From assembly GCA_003252055.1 (NCBI GenBank), contig QKDP01000046.1, forward strand, positions 1 through 35,388: a DNA stretch of 35,388 nucleotides, given 5' to 3'. A program made the position numbers and the translations under genes. This DNA is from Desulfobacter postgatei (GTDB taxonomy: Bacteria; Desulfobacterota; Desulfobacteria; Desulfobacterales; Desulfobacteraceae). Below, in pieces: positions 20,646 to 31,218 of the stretch; position 1 is the first letter of the stretch, and each line of letters opens with the position of its first letter. Below the pieces are notes generated by a model, which searched no databases, was not told where the DNA came from, and saw nothing but the letters and a program-made list of their open reading frames with translations.

Positions 20646-21479
20646 ATGTCAACAATAGTTAAGACCAAACCGACATCTCCGGGAAGACGTGCTCAGGAGT
20701 ATCTTTCTTTTGAAGAAATTACAAAAGATAATCCTGAACGCAGGCTGACTAAAAATATCAATAAACGGTCCGGCCGAAATTCCTACGGAAGAATTACCGC
20801 CAAACACAGAGGCGGCGGTGCTAAGAAAAAATATCGTATTATCGATTTCAAAAGGGACAAAGACGGAATCCCAGCCAAGGTTTCTGCAATTGAATATGAT
20901 CCGAACAGATCTGCCAGAATTGCCCTGTTGACCTACGCTGACGGTGAAAAAAGATATATCCTGGCTCCCCTTGATATCAAGGTTGGCGATATCCTTGAAA
21001 CCGGCCCTGATGCTGATATCAAACCAGGTAACTGTCTACCGCTTGAAAATATCCCCACCGGTACAAGAATTCACAACATTGAGTTGAAACAGAACAAAGG
21101 TGGTCAGATTGTCAGAAGCGCCGGCGGTTACGCACGCCTGATGGCCAAAGAGGGCACTTATGCCCAGGTCCTGCTTCCGTCAGGTGAAGTCCGCATGATT
21201 CATGTTAAATGCAAAGCCACTGTTGGACGTGTTGGGAATGAGAAACACAGCGACGTAAGCATCGGTAAAGCCGGGCGTACCAGATGGATGGGAAAACGGC
21301 CTTCTGTTCGTGGTGTGGCAATGAACCCTGTGGACCATCCCATGGGTGGTGGTGAAGGCCGCTCATCAGGCGGTCGTCAGCCATGTTCTCCCTGGGGCAT
21401 GCCGGCCAAGGGTAAAAGAACCCGTAAGAATGTCAGAACAGACCAGTATATTGTAAAAAGAAGGGCTAAAAGGAAATAG
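20646..21479 (+). CDS. rplB: 50S ribosomal protein L2
   Basis: '[19 protein letters not shown]...[31 protein letters not shown]...[41 protein letters not shown]'. Confidence 0.98.
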   Translation: MSTIVKTKPTSPGRRAQEYLSFEEITKDNPERRLTKNINKRSGRNSYGRITAKHRGGGAKKKYRIIDFKRDKDGIPAKVSAIEYDPNRSARIALLTYADGEKRYILAPLDIKVGDILETGPDADIKPGNCLPLENIPTGTRIHNIELKQNKGGQIVRSAGGYARLMAKEGTYAQVLLPSGEVRMIHVKCKATVGRVGNEKHSDVSIGKAGRTRWMGKRPSVRGVAMNPVDHPMGGGEGRSSGGRQPCSPWGMPAKGKRTRKNVRTDQYIVKRRAKRK

Positions 21480-21489
21480 GTGATAAATT

Positions 21490-21765
21490 ATGCCAAGATC
21501 ATTAAAAAAAGGACCCTATATCGCGCCTGAGCTTCTTAAAAAGGTTCTTGAAGCCCAGAAGTCCAGCAGCAATAAAGTAATCAAGACCTGGTCGCGCCGC
21601 TCCACTATTTTACCTGAAATGGTCGGCAACACCTTTGCTGTTCATAACGGAAAGAAATTTATTCCTGTGTTTGTAACGGAAAATATGGTGGGGCATAAAC
21701 TTGGTGAATTTTCACCCACAAGAACTTATTGGGGTCATGCCGCAGATAAAAAAGCTAAACGCTAA
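21490..21765 (+). CDS. rpsS: 30S ribosomal protein S19
   Basis: '[19 protein letters not shown]...[53 protein letters not shown]'. Confidence 0.98.
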   Translation: MPRSLKKGPYIAPELLKKVLEAQKSSSNKVIKTWSRRSTILPEMVGNTFAVHNGKKFIPVFVTENMVGHKLGEFSPTRTYWGHAADKKAKR

Positions 21766-21794
21766 TCTGCCGTGATTTAGAGGGATTTTAAGAT

Positions 21795-22130
21795 ATGGAA
21801 GTTAAAGCGACTACAAGATATACAAGAATCTCACCGATGAAGCTTCGGCTGCCCATCAGCGAAATCAAGGGCAAAAATGCGGAACAGGCGCTGACTCTCT
21901 TGAAGTTCATGCCGTTAAAAGCCGCAGGCATTATGTACAAGACTCTGCAGTCTGCCATCGCCAATGCTGAACATAACAACGAGATGGATGTGGATAAACT
22001 GGTAGTGAAAAATGTGATTGTTGATCATGGACCATCCATGAAACGGTTCAGGCCGCGGGCAAGGGGAAGAGCAGCCCGTATTCTAAAAAGAACCAGTCAT
22101 ATAACCGTGGTTGTAGAAGAAACCGTCTAA
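21795..22130 (+). CDS. rplV: 50S ribosomal protein L22
   Basis: '[57 protein letters not shown]...[22 protein letters not shown]'. Confidence 0.97.
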   Translation: MEVKATTRYTRISPMKLRLPISEIKGKNAEQALTLLKFMPLKAAGIMYKTLQSAIANAEHNNEMDVDKLVVKNVIVDHGPSMKRFRPRARGRAARILKRTSHITVVVEETV

Positions 22131-22146
22131 ACAAGGAGGAAAAGGC

Positions 22147-22800
22147 TTGGGCCAGAAAGTAAATCCTACCGGATTAAGATTAGGCATCATCAGGACTTGG
22201 GATTCCAGGTGGTACGCCGACAAAGAGTATGCAAGCTTTGTCGAAGAAGATTTCAAAGTCAGAAAATTTTTGAAAAAGAAACTATACCACGCCGGTATCT
22301 CCAAAATTGAGATTGAGCGGTTTTCCAAACAGATCAGGCTCAGAGTTTTCGCAGCCCGGCCCGGCATCATTATCGGCAAAAAAGGTGCGGAGATCGCATT
22401 GCTGAAAAATGAGCTTGAAAAAATGCTTAATCCTGAAGTTTTAATTGATATTAAAGAGGTCAGACGACCGGAAACCGATGCACAGCTGGTGGCGGAAAAT
22501 ATTGCAAGCCAGCTTGAAAAACGTATCGCTTTCAGAAGGGCAATGAAAAGAAGCGTTTCCTCTGCCATGAGATTCGGGGCAAAAGGTATTAAAATTATCT
22601 GCTCCGGTCGTCTGGGTGGTGCTGAAATGGCCAGAACCGAATGGTACAAGGAAGGCAGAATCCCTTTGCATACGTTGAGAGCAGATGTAGATTACGGATT
22701 CATTGAAGCCAATACCACCTATGGACTCATCGGTATTAAGGTGTTCATATTCAAGGGGGAAGTTTTAAGCCCCGGTGAACAGACTCTGGCAACTAATTAG
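22147..22800 (+). CDS. rpsC: 30S ribosomal protein S3 (TTG start)
   Basis: '[29 protein letters not shown]...[13 protein letters not shown]...[31 protein letters not shown]'; AAGGAGG upstream. Confidence 0.97.
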   Translation: MGQKVNPTGLRLGIIRTWDSRWYADKEYASFVEEDFKVRKFLKKKLYHAGISKIEIERFSKQIRLRVFAARPGIIIGKKGAEIALLKNELEKMLNPEVLIDIKEVRRPETDAQLVAENIASQLEKRIAFRRAMKRSVSSAMRFGAKGIKIICSGRLGGAEMARTEWYKEGRIPLHTLRADVDYGFIEANTTYGLIGIKVFIFKGEVLSPGEQTLATN

Positions 22801-22823
22801 AGGGAATAAGGAGAAATTAGCAA

Positions 22824-23234
22824 ATGCTGAGTCCCAGAAATATCAAATTCCGCAAACAGTTCCGCGGTAGAACCAAAGGAACGCCCACGCGTGGCAACAC
22901 ATTGAGTTTTGGAGATTATGGACTCCAGGCTGTGGAATGCGGTTATATAAATGCAAGACAGATTGAGGCTGCCAGGGTCGCGATGACCAGAAAGGCAAAA
23001 AGGCAAGGTAAGAGTTGGATTCGTTTTTTTCCTGATCACCCCATTACCAAGAAACCGGCTGAAGTCAGGATGGGTAAAGGTAAAGGCGCAACAGATGCCT
23101 GGGTGGCAAGGGTAAAACCGGGCAAGATTCTCTATGAAATGGAAGGCGTTGACAGAGAATTGGCTAAAGAGGCCCTAAGGCTGGCTGCCAGAAAACTTTC
23201 CGTAAAAACTCGCTTTGTGGAAAGGAGAAAATAA
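22824..23234 (+). CDS. rplP: 50S ribosomal protein L16
   Basis: '[88 protein letters not shown]'. Confidence 0.98.
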   Translation: MLSPRNIKFRKQFRGRTKGTPTRGNTLSFGDYGLQAVECGYINARQIEAARVAMTRKAKRQGKSWIRFFPDHPITKKPAEVRMGKGKGATDAWVARVKPGKILYEMEGVDRELAKEALRLAARKLSVKTRFVERRK

Positions 23235-23434
23235 TGTTAAAGGCCAGTGAAATCAGAGACATGGATGCAGGCCAGATTAAAGATAAAATCGTTGAGCTTA
23301 AAAAGGAACTGTTTAACCTTCGTTTCCAGAATAATGTAGGTCAGCTCGCGAATACAGCCAATCTGTCCAGTGTAAGAAAAGACATCGCCAGACTTTACAC
23401 GATTTCCAAAGAAATGAATATCAAAATTAGCTAA
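23234..23434 (+). CDS. rpmC: 50S ribosomal protein L29
   Basis: '[57 protein letters not shown]'; start overlaps rplP stop by 1 nt. Confidence 0.96.
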   Translation: MLKASEIRDMDAGQIKDKIVELKKELFNLRFQNNVGQLANTANLSSVRKDIARLYTISKEMNIKIS

Positions 23435-23449
23435 CTAACGAGTATCGAT

Positions 23450-23710
23450 ATGGAAACTACAAAAAAAAATAAAAAAGAGCTGATTGGTCTGATCGTGTCC
23501 GACAAAATGGATAAGTCCGTGGTGGTCAGGGTTGAAAGATTTGTACAGCATAAGGTGTATAAAAAATACATCAAACGCTACAAAAAATATCACGCCCATG
23601 ATGAGCAAAATAAATGCAGAATTGGTGACGAAGTCAAAATTATCGAAACCAGGCCGCTGAGTAAACACAAACGGTTTCGGGTTACTGAAATTGTTAAAAA
23701 AGCGGTTTAG
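23450..23710 (+). CDS. rpsQ: 30S ribosomal protein S17
   Basis: '[75 protein letters not shown]'. Confidence 0.96.
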   Translation: METTKKNKKELIGLIVSDKMDKSVVVRVERFVQHKVYKKYIKRYKKYHAHDEQNKCRIGDEVKIIETRPLSKHKRFRVTEIVKKAV

Positions 23711-23728
23711 TGTCTAAGGAGTTGAATA

Positions 23729-24097
23729 ATGATTCAAAGTGAAACCAGACTGACAGTCGCTGACAATTCAGGCGCCAAGGAACTATACTGCATTAAAGTT
23801 CTTGGCGGGTCTAAAAGAAGATACGCCACCATCGGAGATGTTATCGTTGTTTCCGTAAAAGAGGCTATTCCCAATTCAAAGGTCAGCAAGGGAGACGTTG
23901 TCCAGGCAGTTATTGTCAGAACCAAAAAAGAGATATCACGGCCCGACGGATCATCCATCCGTTTTGATGATAATTCCGCTGTTGTAATCAATAAGAATAA
24001 CGAGCCGGTGGGAACCCGTATTTTTGGCCCGGTTGCAAGAGAACTTCGCGCAAAGCGTTTTATGAAGATTATTTCTCTTGCGCCTGACGTGCTTTGA
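23729..24097 (+). CDS. rplN: 50S ribosomal protein L14
   Basis: '[68 protein letters not shown]'. Confidence 0.98.
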   Translation: MIQSETRLTVADNSGAKELYCIKVLGGSKRRYATIGDVIVVSVKEAIPNSKVSKGDVVQAVIVRTKKEISRPDGSSIRFDDNSAVVINKNNEPVGTRIFGPVARELRAKRFMKIISLAPDVL

Positions 24098-24126
24098 TCC
24101 AAGGTCAGGGAGAACAAAATTAAGTC

Positions 24127-24447
24127 ATGAAAATAAGAATAAAAAAAGACGATAAAGTTAAAGTGTTGACCGGCAAGGACAAAGGTAAAATCGGCAAGGT
24201 TCTAAAAGTTGCCAAAAAGACGAACCGGATTGTTGTTGAAAACATCAACATGGTCAAAGTTCATCAGCGTCCTTCCCAGGCAAACCCCCAGGGGGGCATT
24301 GTTGAAAAACCCATGCCCATGGACGTATCCAATCTTATGCTGATGTGTAATTCCTGTGTAAAACCGACCCGTATCGGAATCAAACAGCTGGAAGATGGGA
24401 AACGGGTAAGAGTCTGTAAGAAATGCAATCAGCAGATAGACTCATAA
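24127..24447 (+). CDS. rplX: 50S ribosomal protein L24 (with a CxxC...CxxC pair)
   Basis: '[80 protein letters not shown]...CKKC'. Confidence 0.97.
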   Translation: MKIRIKKDDKVKVLTGKDKGKIGKVLKVAKKTNRIVVENINMVKVHQRPSQANPQGGIVEKPMPMDVSNLMLMCNSCVKPTRIGIKQLEDGKRVRVCKKCNQQIDS

Positions 24448-24469
24448 AACGTACAGCCGGAGAAAATAA

Positions 24470-25009
24470 ATGACTACGCTAAAGGAAAAGTATACCAATG
24501 AAGTGGTTCCCGCACTGACAAATGAGTTTAACTACACGAATCAGTGCCAGGTGCCCAAGTTGGAAAAGATTGTACTGAATATGGGGCTTGGCGAGGCGGT
24601 CAGAAACCCGAAAATAGTTGAAATAGCAGCCCAGGAGCTTGGATTGATTGCAGGCCAAAAAGCCGTAATCACCCGCGCCAAGAAACCCATCGCAAATTTT
24701 AAATTGCGTGCGGATCTTCCCATTGGCTGTAAAGTGACCCTTAGACGGGAAAAAATGTATGACTTTCTTGACAGACTGATCAACATCGCACTTCCCCGTG
24801 TAAGGGATTTTAGAGGGATTTCAGGAAAAGCATTTGATGGCCGTGGCAATTACAGCTTAGGTATTACTGAGCATATCATTTTTCCTGAAATTGATTATGA
24901 TAAGACCGACGCTATCAAGGGCCTGAATGTAACGGTTGTCACCACAGCCCAAACCGATGAAGAAGGGAAATCATTTCTTAAATTGATGGGAATGCCCTTT
25001 AAAAACTAA
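24470..25009 (+). CDS. rplE: 50S ribosomal protein L5
   Basis: '[62 protein letters not shown]...[29 protein letters not shown]'. Confidence 0.98.
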   Translation: MTTLKEKYTNEVVPALTNEFNYTNQCQVPKLEKIVLNMGLGEAVRNPKIVEIAAQELGLIAGQKAVITRAKKPIANFKLRADLPIGCKVTLRREKMYDFLDRLINIALPRVRDFRGISGKAFDGRGNYSLGITEHIIFPEIDYDKTDAIKGLNVTVVTTAQTDEEGKSFLKLMGMPFKN

Positions 25010-25030
25010 GGACCTAAGGAGGAAGATCGT

Positions 25031-25216
25031 TTGGCTAAAAAAGCTTTAATCGCAAAGGCACAAAGAAAACCCAAATTTGGTGTACGGGCTTACAACAGGT
25101 GTCCCTTATGCGGTAGACCACGTGCATTTATTAGAAAAGCTGGTATCTGCAGAATCTGTTTTAGAACGCTTGCCTCACAGGGTAAACTGCCGGGCGTAAC
25201 CAAGTCTTCTTGGTAA
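25031..25216 (+). CDS. rpsN: 30S ribosomal protein S14 type Z (TTG start)
   Basis: '[61 protein letters not shown]' with four-Cys zinc motif. Confidence 0.97.
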   Translation: MAKKALIAKAQRKPKFGVRAYNRCPLCGRPRAFIRKAGICRICFRTLASQGKLPGVTKSSW

Positions 25217-25271
25217 CGTATCCAGATTCTAAAGATTATTTAAATATCAGCTTATTTAAGGAGATTTTCAA

Positions 25272-25670
25272 ATGGCAAATAGTGATCCCATTGCAGACAT
25301 GCTGACCATAATCAGAAATGGTGGTAAGGCGGGTCTGTCCAAGGTGGATATCCCCGGATCAAAGATCAAACTTGAAATGGTGCGGGTGCTGAAGGAACAA
25401 GGGTATATCAAAGACTACAAATTTTTAGAAAACGAGACCCAGGGTGTTATTCGGGTAGGCCTGAAATATGTTTCAGAAGGCGAACCCACTATTTTTGGTA
25501 TACAGCGCGTCAGCAAGCCCTCTTGCAGGGTGTACGCTAAATCAAAAAATATCAAGCCGGTATTAAATGGCTTAGGTATTTCCATCATTTCCACTTCTAA
25601 GGGGTTGATGACCGACAAGCAGGCAAAAGAAGCAAAGGTCGGCGGTGAAATTCTTTGTAACGTTTGGTAA
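25272..25670 (+). CDS. rpsH: 30S ribosomal protein S8
   Basis: 'SDPIADMLTIIRNGGKAGLSKVDIPGSKIKLEMVRVLKEQGYIKDY...ISIISTSKGLMTDKQAKEAKVGGEILCNVW'. Confidence 0.97.
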   Translation: MANSDPIADMLTIIRNGGKAGLSKVDIPGSKIKLEMVRVLKEQGYIKDYKFLENETQGVIRVGLKYVSEGEPTIFGIQRVSKPSCRVYAKSKNIKPVLNGLGISIISTSKGLMTDKQAKEAKVGGEILCNVW

Positions 25671-25685
25671 GACAGGAGCTATAAA

Positions 25686-26228
25686 ATGTCCAGAATAGGA
25701 AAAAAGCCGGTTCAGCTTCCAGATAAGGTTCAAATCACCCTTGATGGCGATACCATCAATGTCAAAGGGCCTAAAGGCAGTCTTGACCGCAAGCTGCATC
25801 CGGCAGTCAATATTGAAATTGATAACCAGGTGTTGAGTGTATCCACAGACACCTCTGATAAAAAGAAAGTGGCACTGCAGGGGCTTTTCAGGTCTCTTAT
25901 TTTTAATATGGTGCATGGTGTCACACAAGGTTATGAGAAAAAACTGGTACTTTCCGGCATTGGTTACCGGGCTGAGACCAAAGGAAAGAATCTGGTGCTT
26001 TCAGTCGGGTATTCAAACCCTGTGGATTTTGCCCTTCCCGATGGTGTGACTGCAGCGGTGGACAAAAACGTCGAAGTTACCCTTACCAGTATTGATAAAG
26101 AGCTTTTGGGGCAGGCTGCAGCAAACATCAGAGCGATCAGACCTCCCGAGCCTTATAAAGGCAAAGGCATTATGTATGCTGACGAAAGAATTATCAGAAA
26201 AGCAGGTAAGACTGCTGGTAAAGATTAA
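25686..26228 (+). CDS. rplF: 50S ribosomal protein L6
   Basis: 'MSRIGKKPVQLPDKVQITLDGDTINVKGPKGSLDRKLHP...GQAAANIRAIRPPEPYKGKGIMYADERIIRKAGKTAGK'. Confidence 0.98.
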   Translation: MSRIGKKPVQLPDKVQITLDGDTINVKGPKGSLDRKLHPAVNIEIDNQVLSVSTDTSDKKKVALQGLFRSLIFNMVHGVTQGYEKKLVLSGIGYRAETKGKNLVLSVGYSNPVDFALPDGVTAAVDKNVEVTLTSIDKELLGQAAANIRAIRPPEPYKGKGIMYADERIIRKAGKTAGKD

Positions 26229-26247
26229 AAGGTGGGGAATATAGATT

Positions 26248-26616
26248 ATGGCAAATACATCACCAAGGCTGGTTGCACGGCTTAAAAGAAAAAAACGGAT
26301 TAGAAAAAATATATTTGGTAATCAGGAACGTCCCCGACTGAGCGTTTTCAGAACAGCCAAACATATTTATGCCCAGATTATAGACGACACCAAGGGTATT
26401 ACGCTGGTCGCAGCGTCAACCCTTGACAAAGAGTATAAAGATGCGCCTGTTGAGGGGAAAAAGCAGGATGTTGCAAAGGCAGTGGGCAACCTTATCGGCA
26501 AAAGGGCAATGGATAAAGGAATTAAAAAGGTTGTTTTTGACCGGAATGGGTTCCTTTTTCACGGACGCGTAAAAGCACTTTCAGACGGGGCCCGGGAAGC
26601 CGGTCTTGAATTCTAA
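26248..26616 (+). CDS. rplR: 50S ribosomal protein L18
   Basis: '[48 protein letters not shown]...[28 protein letters not shown]'. Confidence 0.97.
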   Translation: MANTSPRLVARLKRKKRIRKNIFGNQERPRLSVFRTAKHIYAQIIDDTKGITLVAASTLDKEYKDAPVEGKKQDVAKAVGNLIGKRAMDKGIKKVVFDRNGFLFHGRVKALSDGAREAGLEF

Positions 26617-26632
26617 TTAAGGAGGAACACCC

Positions 26633-27133
26633 TTGGCAAGACAACAACAGCAGATGGAAGATACAGGTCTGATCGATAAAGTCGTCAGAATTAACCGTGT
26701 TGCGAAGGTCGTTAAAGGTGGCCGAAACTTTACCTTTACTGCCCTGGTTGTGGTAGGTGATGGTGAAGGCAGCGTGGGATACGGGCTGGGAAAGGCTCAG
26801 GAAGTTCCTGAAGCCATTAGAAAGGGAATGGAAAAAGCCAAACGGAATATGAAAAAAGTCGCAATTTTGAATGGCACGGTTCCCTTCGAAGTCTTGGGCC
26901 ACGCCGGATCAGGCAGGGTCCTTCTCAAACCGGCTTCCCCCGGCACAGGACTGATTGCAGGCGGCGGTATCCGTGCGGTCCTTGAAGCAGCCGGCGTAAC
27001 CGATATTTTGACTAAGTGTATTGGTTCCCACAACACCCAAAATATTGTAAGAGCTACCATGGCCGGCCTCCAGTCCCTGTGTACCAAGGAGGAAGTTGCC
27101 AAAAGACGGGGGCTTAACCCCGAAGAAATATAA
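26633..27133 (+). CDS. rpsE: 30S ribosomal protein S5 (TTG start)
   Basis: '[61 protein letters not shown]...[43 protein letters not shown]'. Confidence 0.97.
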   Translation: MARQQQQMEDTGLIDKVVRINRVAKVVKGGRNFTFTALVVVGDGEGSVGYGLGKAQEVPEAIRKGMEKAKRNMKKVAILNGTVPFEVLGHAGSGRVLLKPASPGTGLIAGGGIRAVLEAAGVTDILTKCIGSHNTQNIVRATMAGLQSLCTKEEVAKRRGLNPEEI

Positions 27134-27144
27134 AGAGGCGGACA

Positions 27145-27327
27145 ATGGCTGATAAAATTAAAATTACGCAGATAAGAAGCACTATCGGCCGTCCTGCAAA
27201 GCATGGACGGATTATTCGCTCCCTGGGCATTAAACGGATGCATCACACTGTGGAGCACGATAATACCCCTGTAATCATGGGGCAGGTGGCAAAGGTTTCA
27301 CACCTGGTGAAAGTAGAGGAGGTTTAG
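27145..27327 (+). CDS. rpmD: 50S ribosomal protein L30
   Basis: 'IKITQIRSTIGRPAKHGRIIRSLGIKRMHHTVEHDNTPVIMGQVAKVSHLVKVEEV'. Confidence 0.96.
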   Translation: MADKIKITQIRSTIGRPAKHGRIIRSLGIKRMHHTVEHDNTPVIMGQVAKVSHLVKVEEV

Positions 27328-27328
27328 G

Positions 27329-27766
27329 ATGCAGTTACATGATCTGGCTCCTGCTCCCGGCAGCAGAAAAAATAGAAAAAGAATTGGGCGTGGTCCCGGT
27401 TCCGGTATGGGCAAAACGTCCACCAAAGGCCATAAGGGTCTTAAGGCACGTTCCGGTGGATCTGTCCGTCCCGGTTTTGAAGGTGGACAAATGCCCATTT
27501 ACAGGCGGCTACCCAAACGAGGGTTTAAAAATTATATGTTCAAAACCCATAATGCCGTTCTTAATGTCAATGACCTTGATCGGTTTGATGACGGTACGGA
27601 AATCACCGAGGCTGTGCTCAGGGAGGCAGGTCTTGTCAAAGGGTCTGTGGACGGTGTTAAACTTCTTGGAAATGGTGAAGTCTCCAAAAAGTTTGTCCTT
27701 AAAAATATTTTGGTTTCCCATAGTGCCAGAGAAAAAATCGAAACTGCCGGTGGCAGCATAGAATAA
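27329..27766 (+). CDS. rplO: 50S ribosomal protein L15
   Basis: 'MQLHDLAPAPGSRKNRKRIGRGPGSGMGKTSTKGHKGLKARSGGSVRPGFEGGQMPIYRRLPKRGF'. Confidence 0.97.
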   Translation: MQLHDLAPAPGSRKNRKRIGRGPGSGMGKTSTKGHKGLKARSGGSVRPGFEGGQMPIYRRLPKRGFKNYMFKTHNAVLNVNDLDRFDDGTEITEAVLREAGLVKGSVDGVKLLGNGEVSKKFVLKNILVSHSAREKIETAGGSIE

Positions 27767-27792
27767 GTGCAAAGGTATAAGGAAGAGTCCCA

Positions 27793-29112
27793 ATGATCCA
27801 TAACAGCTACCAGAATATGCTTAAACTGCCGGAGCTGAAACACAAAATACTGATAACTCTTGCCTTGCTTTTTGTTTACCGGGTCGGGGTTCATGTCCCG
27901 ACACCCGGTATTGACGGGGCTGCACTGGAATCTTTTTTTGCGTCAGCGGCAGGTACTTTATTTTCCATGTTCAATATGTTTTCTGGTGGGGCGTTGCAGC
28001 GGCTTTCCATTTTTGCCCTGGGTATTATGCCTTATATCAGTGCTTCCATTATTCTGGAACTGATGACCGTGGTCATTCCCTATCTTGAACAGCTCAAAAA
28101 AGAAGGGGATGCCGGTCGTAAAAAGAAAACCCAGTTAACAAGGTATGGTACGGTTGTTTTAAGCGCCATACAGGGTTTTGGTATTGCTGTTGGCCTGGAA
28201 TCCATGACATCGCCGGCCGGTATTCCCATTGTTCCTTATCCTGGCTGGGGATTCAGATTGATTACCATTATCACCCTGACAGCAGGTACTGCATTTATCA
28301 TGTGGCTTGGTGAGCAGATTACCGAAAGAGGGATCGGCAATGGTATCTCTTTGATCATTTTTGCCGGTATTGTCGCCAATATGCCGTCAGCAGGTGTTAA
28401 GATGGGACGGCTCTTGAGCACCGGGGAGATGGGGTTGTTTTCAACCATCATTCTGATTGGTCTGATGATTGCCGTGGTTGCTGCCATTATATTCATGGAA
28501 CTGGCCCAGCGCAGAATTCCGGTCCACTATGCCAAACGTGTGGTCGGCAGAAAGATGTATGGCGGACAGACTTCGCATCTTCCGCTCAAGATCAATACAT
28601 CGGGCGTTATTCCGCCTATTTTTGCATCTTCCATCATCATGTTTCCCACCACACTGGCTCAGTTCATCAATCTGCCTGTCATGCAGACAGTGGCCGGAAT
28701 GTTCAGTCCGGGAACAATCTGGTATTACCTTTTGTATATTGGTTTTATCGTATTCTTCTGCTTTTTTTATACCGCAGTTCAGTTCAACCCTGAAGATGTG
28801 GCCGAAAATATGAAAAAGAACGGTGGATACATCCCGGGCATAAGACCGGGAAAACGGACAGCTGAGTATATTGACAAAGTGCTCACAAGGATTACTGTAG
28901 GCGGTGCGGTTTATGTCTCAGCGGTTTGTGTGTTACCTACTGTATTGATGAATAAGTTTAACGTACCTTTTTATTTCGGCGGGACAGCACTGTTGATTGT
29001 TGTTGGTGTTGCGATTGATACCATTTCCCAGATAGAGTCCCATTTAATTACCAGCAATTATGACGGTTTTCTGGGACGATCTGGAAGTAAACGGATCAAA
29101 AGCCGGTCCTGA
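27793..29112 (+). CDS. secY: Preprotein translocase subunit SecY
   Basis: Multi-TM protein; 'RVGVHVPTPGIDGAALESFF...MFSGGALQRLSIFALGIMPYISASIILELMTVVIPYLEQLKKEGDAGRKK'. Confidence 0.98.
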   Translation: MIHNSYQNMLKLPELKHKILITLALLFVYRVGVHVPTPGIDGAALESFFASAAGTLFSMFNMFSGGALQRLSIFALGIMPYISASIILELMTVVIPYLEQLKKEGDAGRKKKTQLTRYGTVVLSAIQGFGIAVGLESMTSPAGIPIVPYPGWGFRLITIITLTAGTAFIMWLGEQITERGIGNGISLIIFAGIVANMPSAGVKMGRLLSTGEMGLFSTIILIGLMIAVVAAIIFMELAQRRIPVHYAKRVVGRKMYGGQTSHLPLKINTSGVIPPIFASSIIMFPTTLAQFINLPVMQTVAGMFSPGTIWYYLLYIGFIVFFCFFYTAVQFNPEDVAENMKKNGGYIPGIRPGKRTAEYIDKVLTRITVGGAVYVSAVCVLPTVLMNKFNVPFYFGGTALLIVVGVAIDTISQIESHLITSNYDGFLGRSGSKRIKSRS

Positions 29113-29142
29113 TATGTCACCGCAAAGGAGAAGAATTTAATT

Positions 29143-29361
29143 ATGGCAAAAGAAGAGCCCATCAAAGTAGATGGTAAGGTCCTTGAAACGCTTCCCAATG
29201 CCATGTTCAAGGTTGAGCTGGAAAATAAGCATGTTCTGCTGGCGCATATATCCGGGAAAATGAGAATGCATTTTATAAAGATACTTCCCGGCGACAGGGT
29301 GACTGTGGAAATTTCTCCCTATGATTTGAGCCGTGGCAGAATTACCTATCGGTATAAATAG
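29143..29361 (+). CDS. infA: Translation initiation factor IF-1
   Basis: '[70 protein letters not shown]'. Confidence 0.98.
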   Translation: MAKEEPIKVDGKVLETLPNAMFKVELENKHVLLAHISGKMRMHFIKILPGDRVTVEISPYDLSRGRITYRYK

Positions 29362-29391
29362 AATAGAAATAATGAGATGAGGAGCAGATAG

Positions 29392-29505
29392 ATGAAAGTC
29401 AGAGCATCTGTAAAGAAAATCTGTAGAGACTGCAAAGTCATTAAAAGGCGCGGTGTTATCAGAGTTATTTGTGTCAACAAGCGCCATAAACAGCGTCAGG
29501 GATAG
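29392..29505 (+). CDS. rpmJ: 50S ribosomal protein L36 (zinc-type; not in supplied ORF track)
   Basis: ATGAAAGTC...TAG translates to [37 protein letters not shown] (37 aa); between infA and rpsM. Confidence 0.97.
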   Translation: MKVRASVKKICRDCKVIKRRGVIRVICVNKRHKQRQG

Positions 29506-29519
29506 GAGGATAGAAAAAT

Positions 29520-29888
29520 TTGGCACGTATAGCTGGAGTTGACTTACCGAGAGATAAGCATGCGTGGATCGCTTTAACCTATATCTATGGTATCGGGCGC
29601 AGCAGGTCTATGCATATACTTGAAAAAACGGGCATTGAGCCCACAATCAAGGCCAACGATCTGACCGAAGAACAGGTCAATGAAATCAGGAAGGTCATTG
29701 ATGCCGAGTTCAAGGTTGAAGGCGAACTGCGTTCTGAAGTGTCCATGAATATAAAACGGTTGATGGATCTTGGATGTTACAGGGGGCTGCGTCATCGTAA
29801 AGGCCTGCCCTGCCACGGGCAGCGGACCAGTACCAACGCCAGAACCAGAAAAGGTCCCAAACGCGCGGCAGTGAAGAAGAAAAAGTAG
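29520..29888 (+). CDS. rpsM: 30S ribosomal protein S13 (TTG start)
   Basis: '[39 protein letters not shown]...[31 protein letters not shown]'. Confidence 0.98.
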   Translation: MARIAGVDLPRDKHAWIALTYIYGIGRSRSMHILEKTGIEPTIKANDLTEEQVNEIRKVIDAEFKVEGELRSEVSMNIKRLMDLGCYRGLRHRKGLPCHGQRTSTNARTRKGPKRAAVKKKK

Positions 29889-29913
29889 GACTTAATAAAA
29901 AGGGATAACAATT

Positions 29914-30309
29914 ATGGCAAAAAAGTCTAAAAAGGTCGTTGCCAAAAAGCGGGTTAAAAAAAATATATCAACCGGCATAGTGCATATTCAGTCTACCTTT
30001 AACAATACCATTGTCACCATTGCGGATGAAAATGGTAACACCATTTCCTGGTCATCTGCCGGGATGCAGGGGTTCAAGGGGTCCAGAAAATCCACGCCCT
30101 TTGCAGCCAAACTGGTTGCAGAAGATGCGGGGGCTAAAGCAATGGAACATGGTATGAAAAACGTCGGTGTATTTGTTAAAGGCCCTGGCCCTGGAAGAGA
30201 ATCCGCGCTTCGAGCACTGCATGCACTTGGGTTTAATATTTCCATGATCAAGGATGTGACCCCGGTTCCGCATAATGGGTGCCGCCCACCCAAAAGAAGA
30301 CGTGTGTAA
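29914..30309 (+). CDS. rpsK: 30S ribosomal protein S11
   Basis: '[111 protein letters not shown]'. Confidence 0.98.
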   Translation: MAKKSKKVVAKKRVKKNISTGIVHIQSTFNNTIVTIADENGNTISWSSAGMQGFKGSRKSTPFAAKLVAEDAGAKAMEHGMKNVGVFVKGPGPGRESALRALHALGFNISMIKDVTPVPHNGCRPPKRRRV

Positions 30310-30343
30310 TTGTTTGAACGAACACTCACCCATCTGCGGCGTT

Positions 30344-30416
30344 GCATAAAAATTTGCCAAATTATAAGATCTGGTCTCACAACCTTCCAGGTTGCTCCGG
30401 TTCCAAATTCTTATGC
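30344..30416. repeat. Dyad-symmetric intergenic element between rpsK and rpsD (repeat/MITE-like or leader RNA)
   Basis: Arms GCATAAAAATTTG (30344-30356) and CAAATTCTTATGC (30404-30416) complement at 12/13 positions; central perfect hairpin CAACCT-TCC-AGGTTG (30380-30394). Confidence 0.6.
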
Positions 30417-30544
30417 GCCTTGCATCTGGGCAAGTCTTCGTCCAAACTGGAAACGAGATACAATATATTCCAGATTGATCAAAGAGAATATTCAAAAAAA
30501 ATTTTTAATGCGTAAACTTTATCTAAAGTGATAAAGGAGGAAAC

Positions 30545-31171
30545 GTGGCAAGATATAGAGGTTCTGTCTGCAGGCAGTGCAGACGTGAAAACATGAAGCT
30601 TTTTTTAAAAGGGGACCGTTGTTTTTCAGATAAATGCAGTTTTGACAGAAGAGGGTTCCCCCCTGGTGAGCATGGTCAGAAAAGAGCCAAACAATCAGAT
30701 TACGGCATGCAACTTCGGGAAAAACAGAAAGTTAAACGAATTTATGGTGTATCTGAAAAACAGTTTAGAAATACATTTAAAAGGGCAGACCGTCAAAAAG
30801 GCATCACCGGTATTAATTTGTTGACATTACTTGAGACCCGGTTAGACAATACCGTATTTAGACTTGGATTCGTAAATTCCAGAAATCAGGGACGTCATTT
30901 TGTCCGCCACAATCATTTTACTGTAAACGGAAAAAAGGTGAATATCCCATCCTATCAGGTCAAAAAAGGGGATGTTATCGAACTTTGTGAAAAAAGTAGA
31001 ACTATTCAGGCCATTACCGATTCCCTGGACGCCATTGTAAGGCGTGGTATTCCCCAGTGGCTTGATATTAATAAAGACAGTTTTAAGGGTGAAATCAAAG
31101 GTCTTCCTGCAAGGGAAGATATTTCACTGCCGATCCAGGAACAGCTGATCGTCGAGCTCTATTCAAAATAG
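30545..31171 (+). CDS. rpsD: 30S ribosomal protein S4 (GTG start; N-terminal Cys-rich type)
   Basis: '[74 protein letters not shown]'. Confidence 0.97.
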   Translation: MARYRGSVCRQCRRENMKLFLKGDRCFSDKCSFDRRGFPPGEHGQKRAKQSDYGMQLREKQKVKRIYGVSEKQFRNTFKRADRQKGITGINLLTLLETRLDNTVFRLGFVNSRNQGRHFVRHNHFTVNGKKVNIPSYQVKKGDVIELCEKSRTIQAITDSLDAIVRRGIPQWLDINKDSFKGEIKGLPAREDISLPIQEQLIVELYSK

Positions 31172-31218
31172 GTTCATCATATACATGATCTACCAAATTA
31201 TCTATTCAGGAGATTTAA

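Noticed and set aside
30310-30531. 73-aa + ORF between rpsK and rpsD
   Set aside because: Spans the dyad element, no recognisable domain, no convincing RBS; better explained as non-coding.
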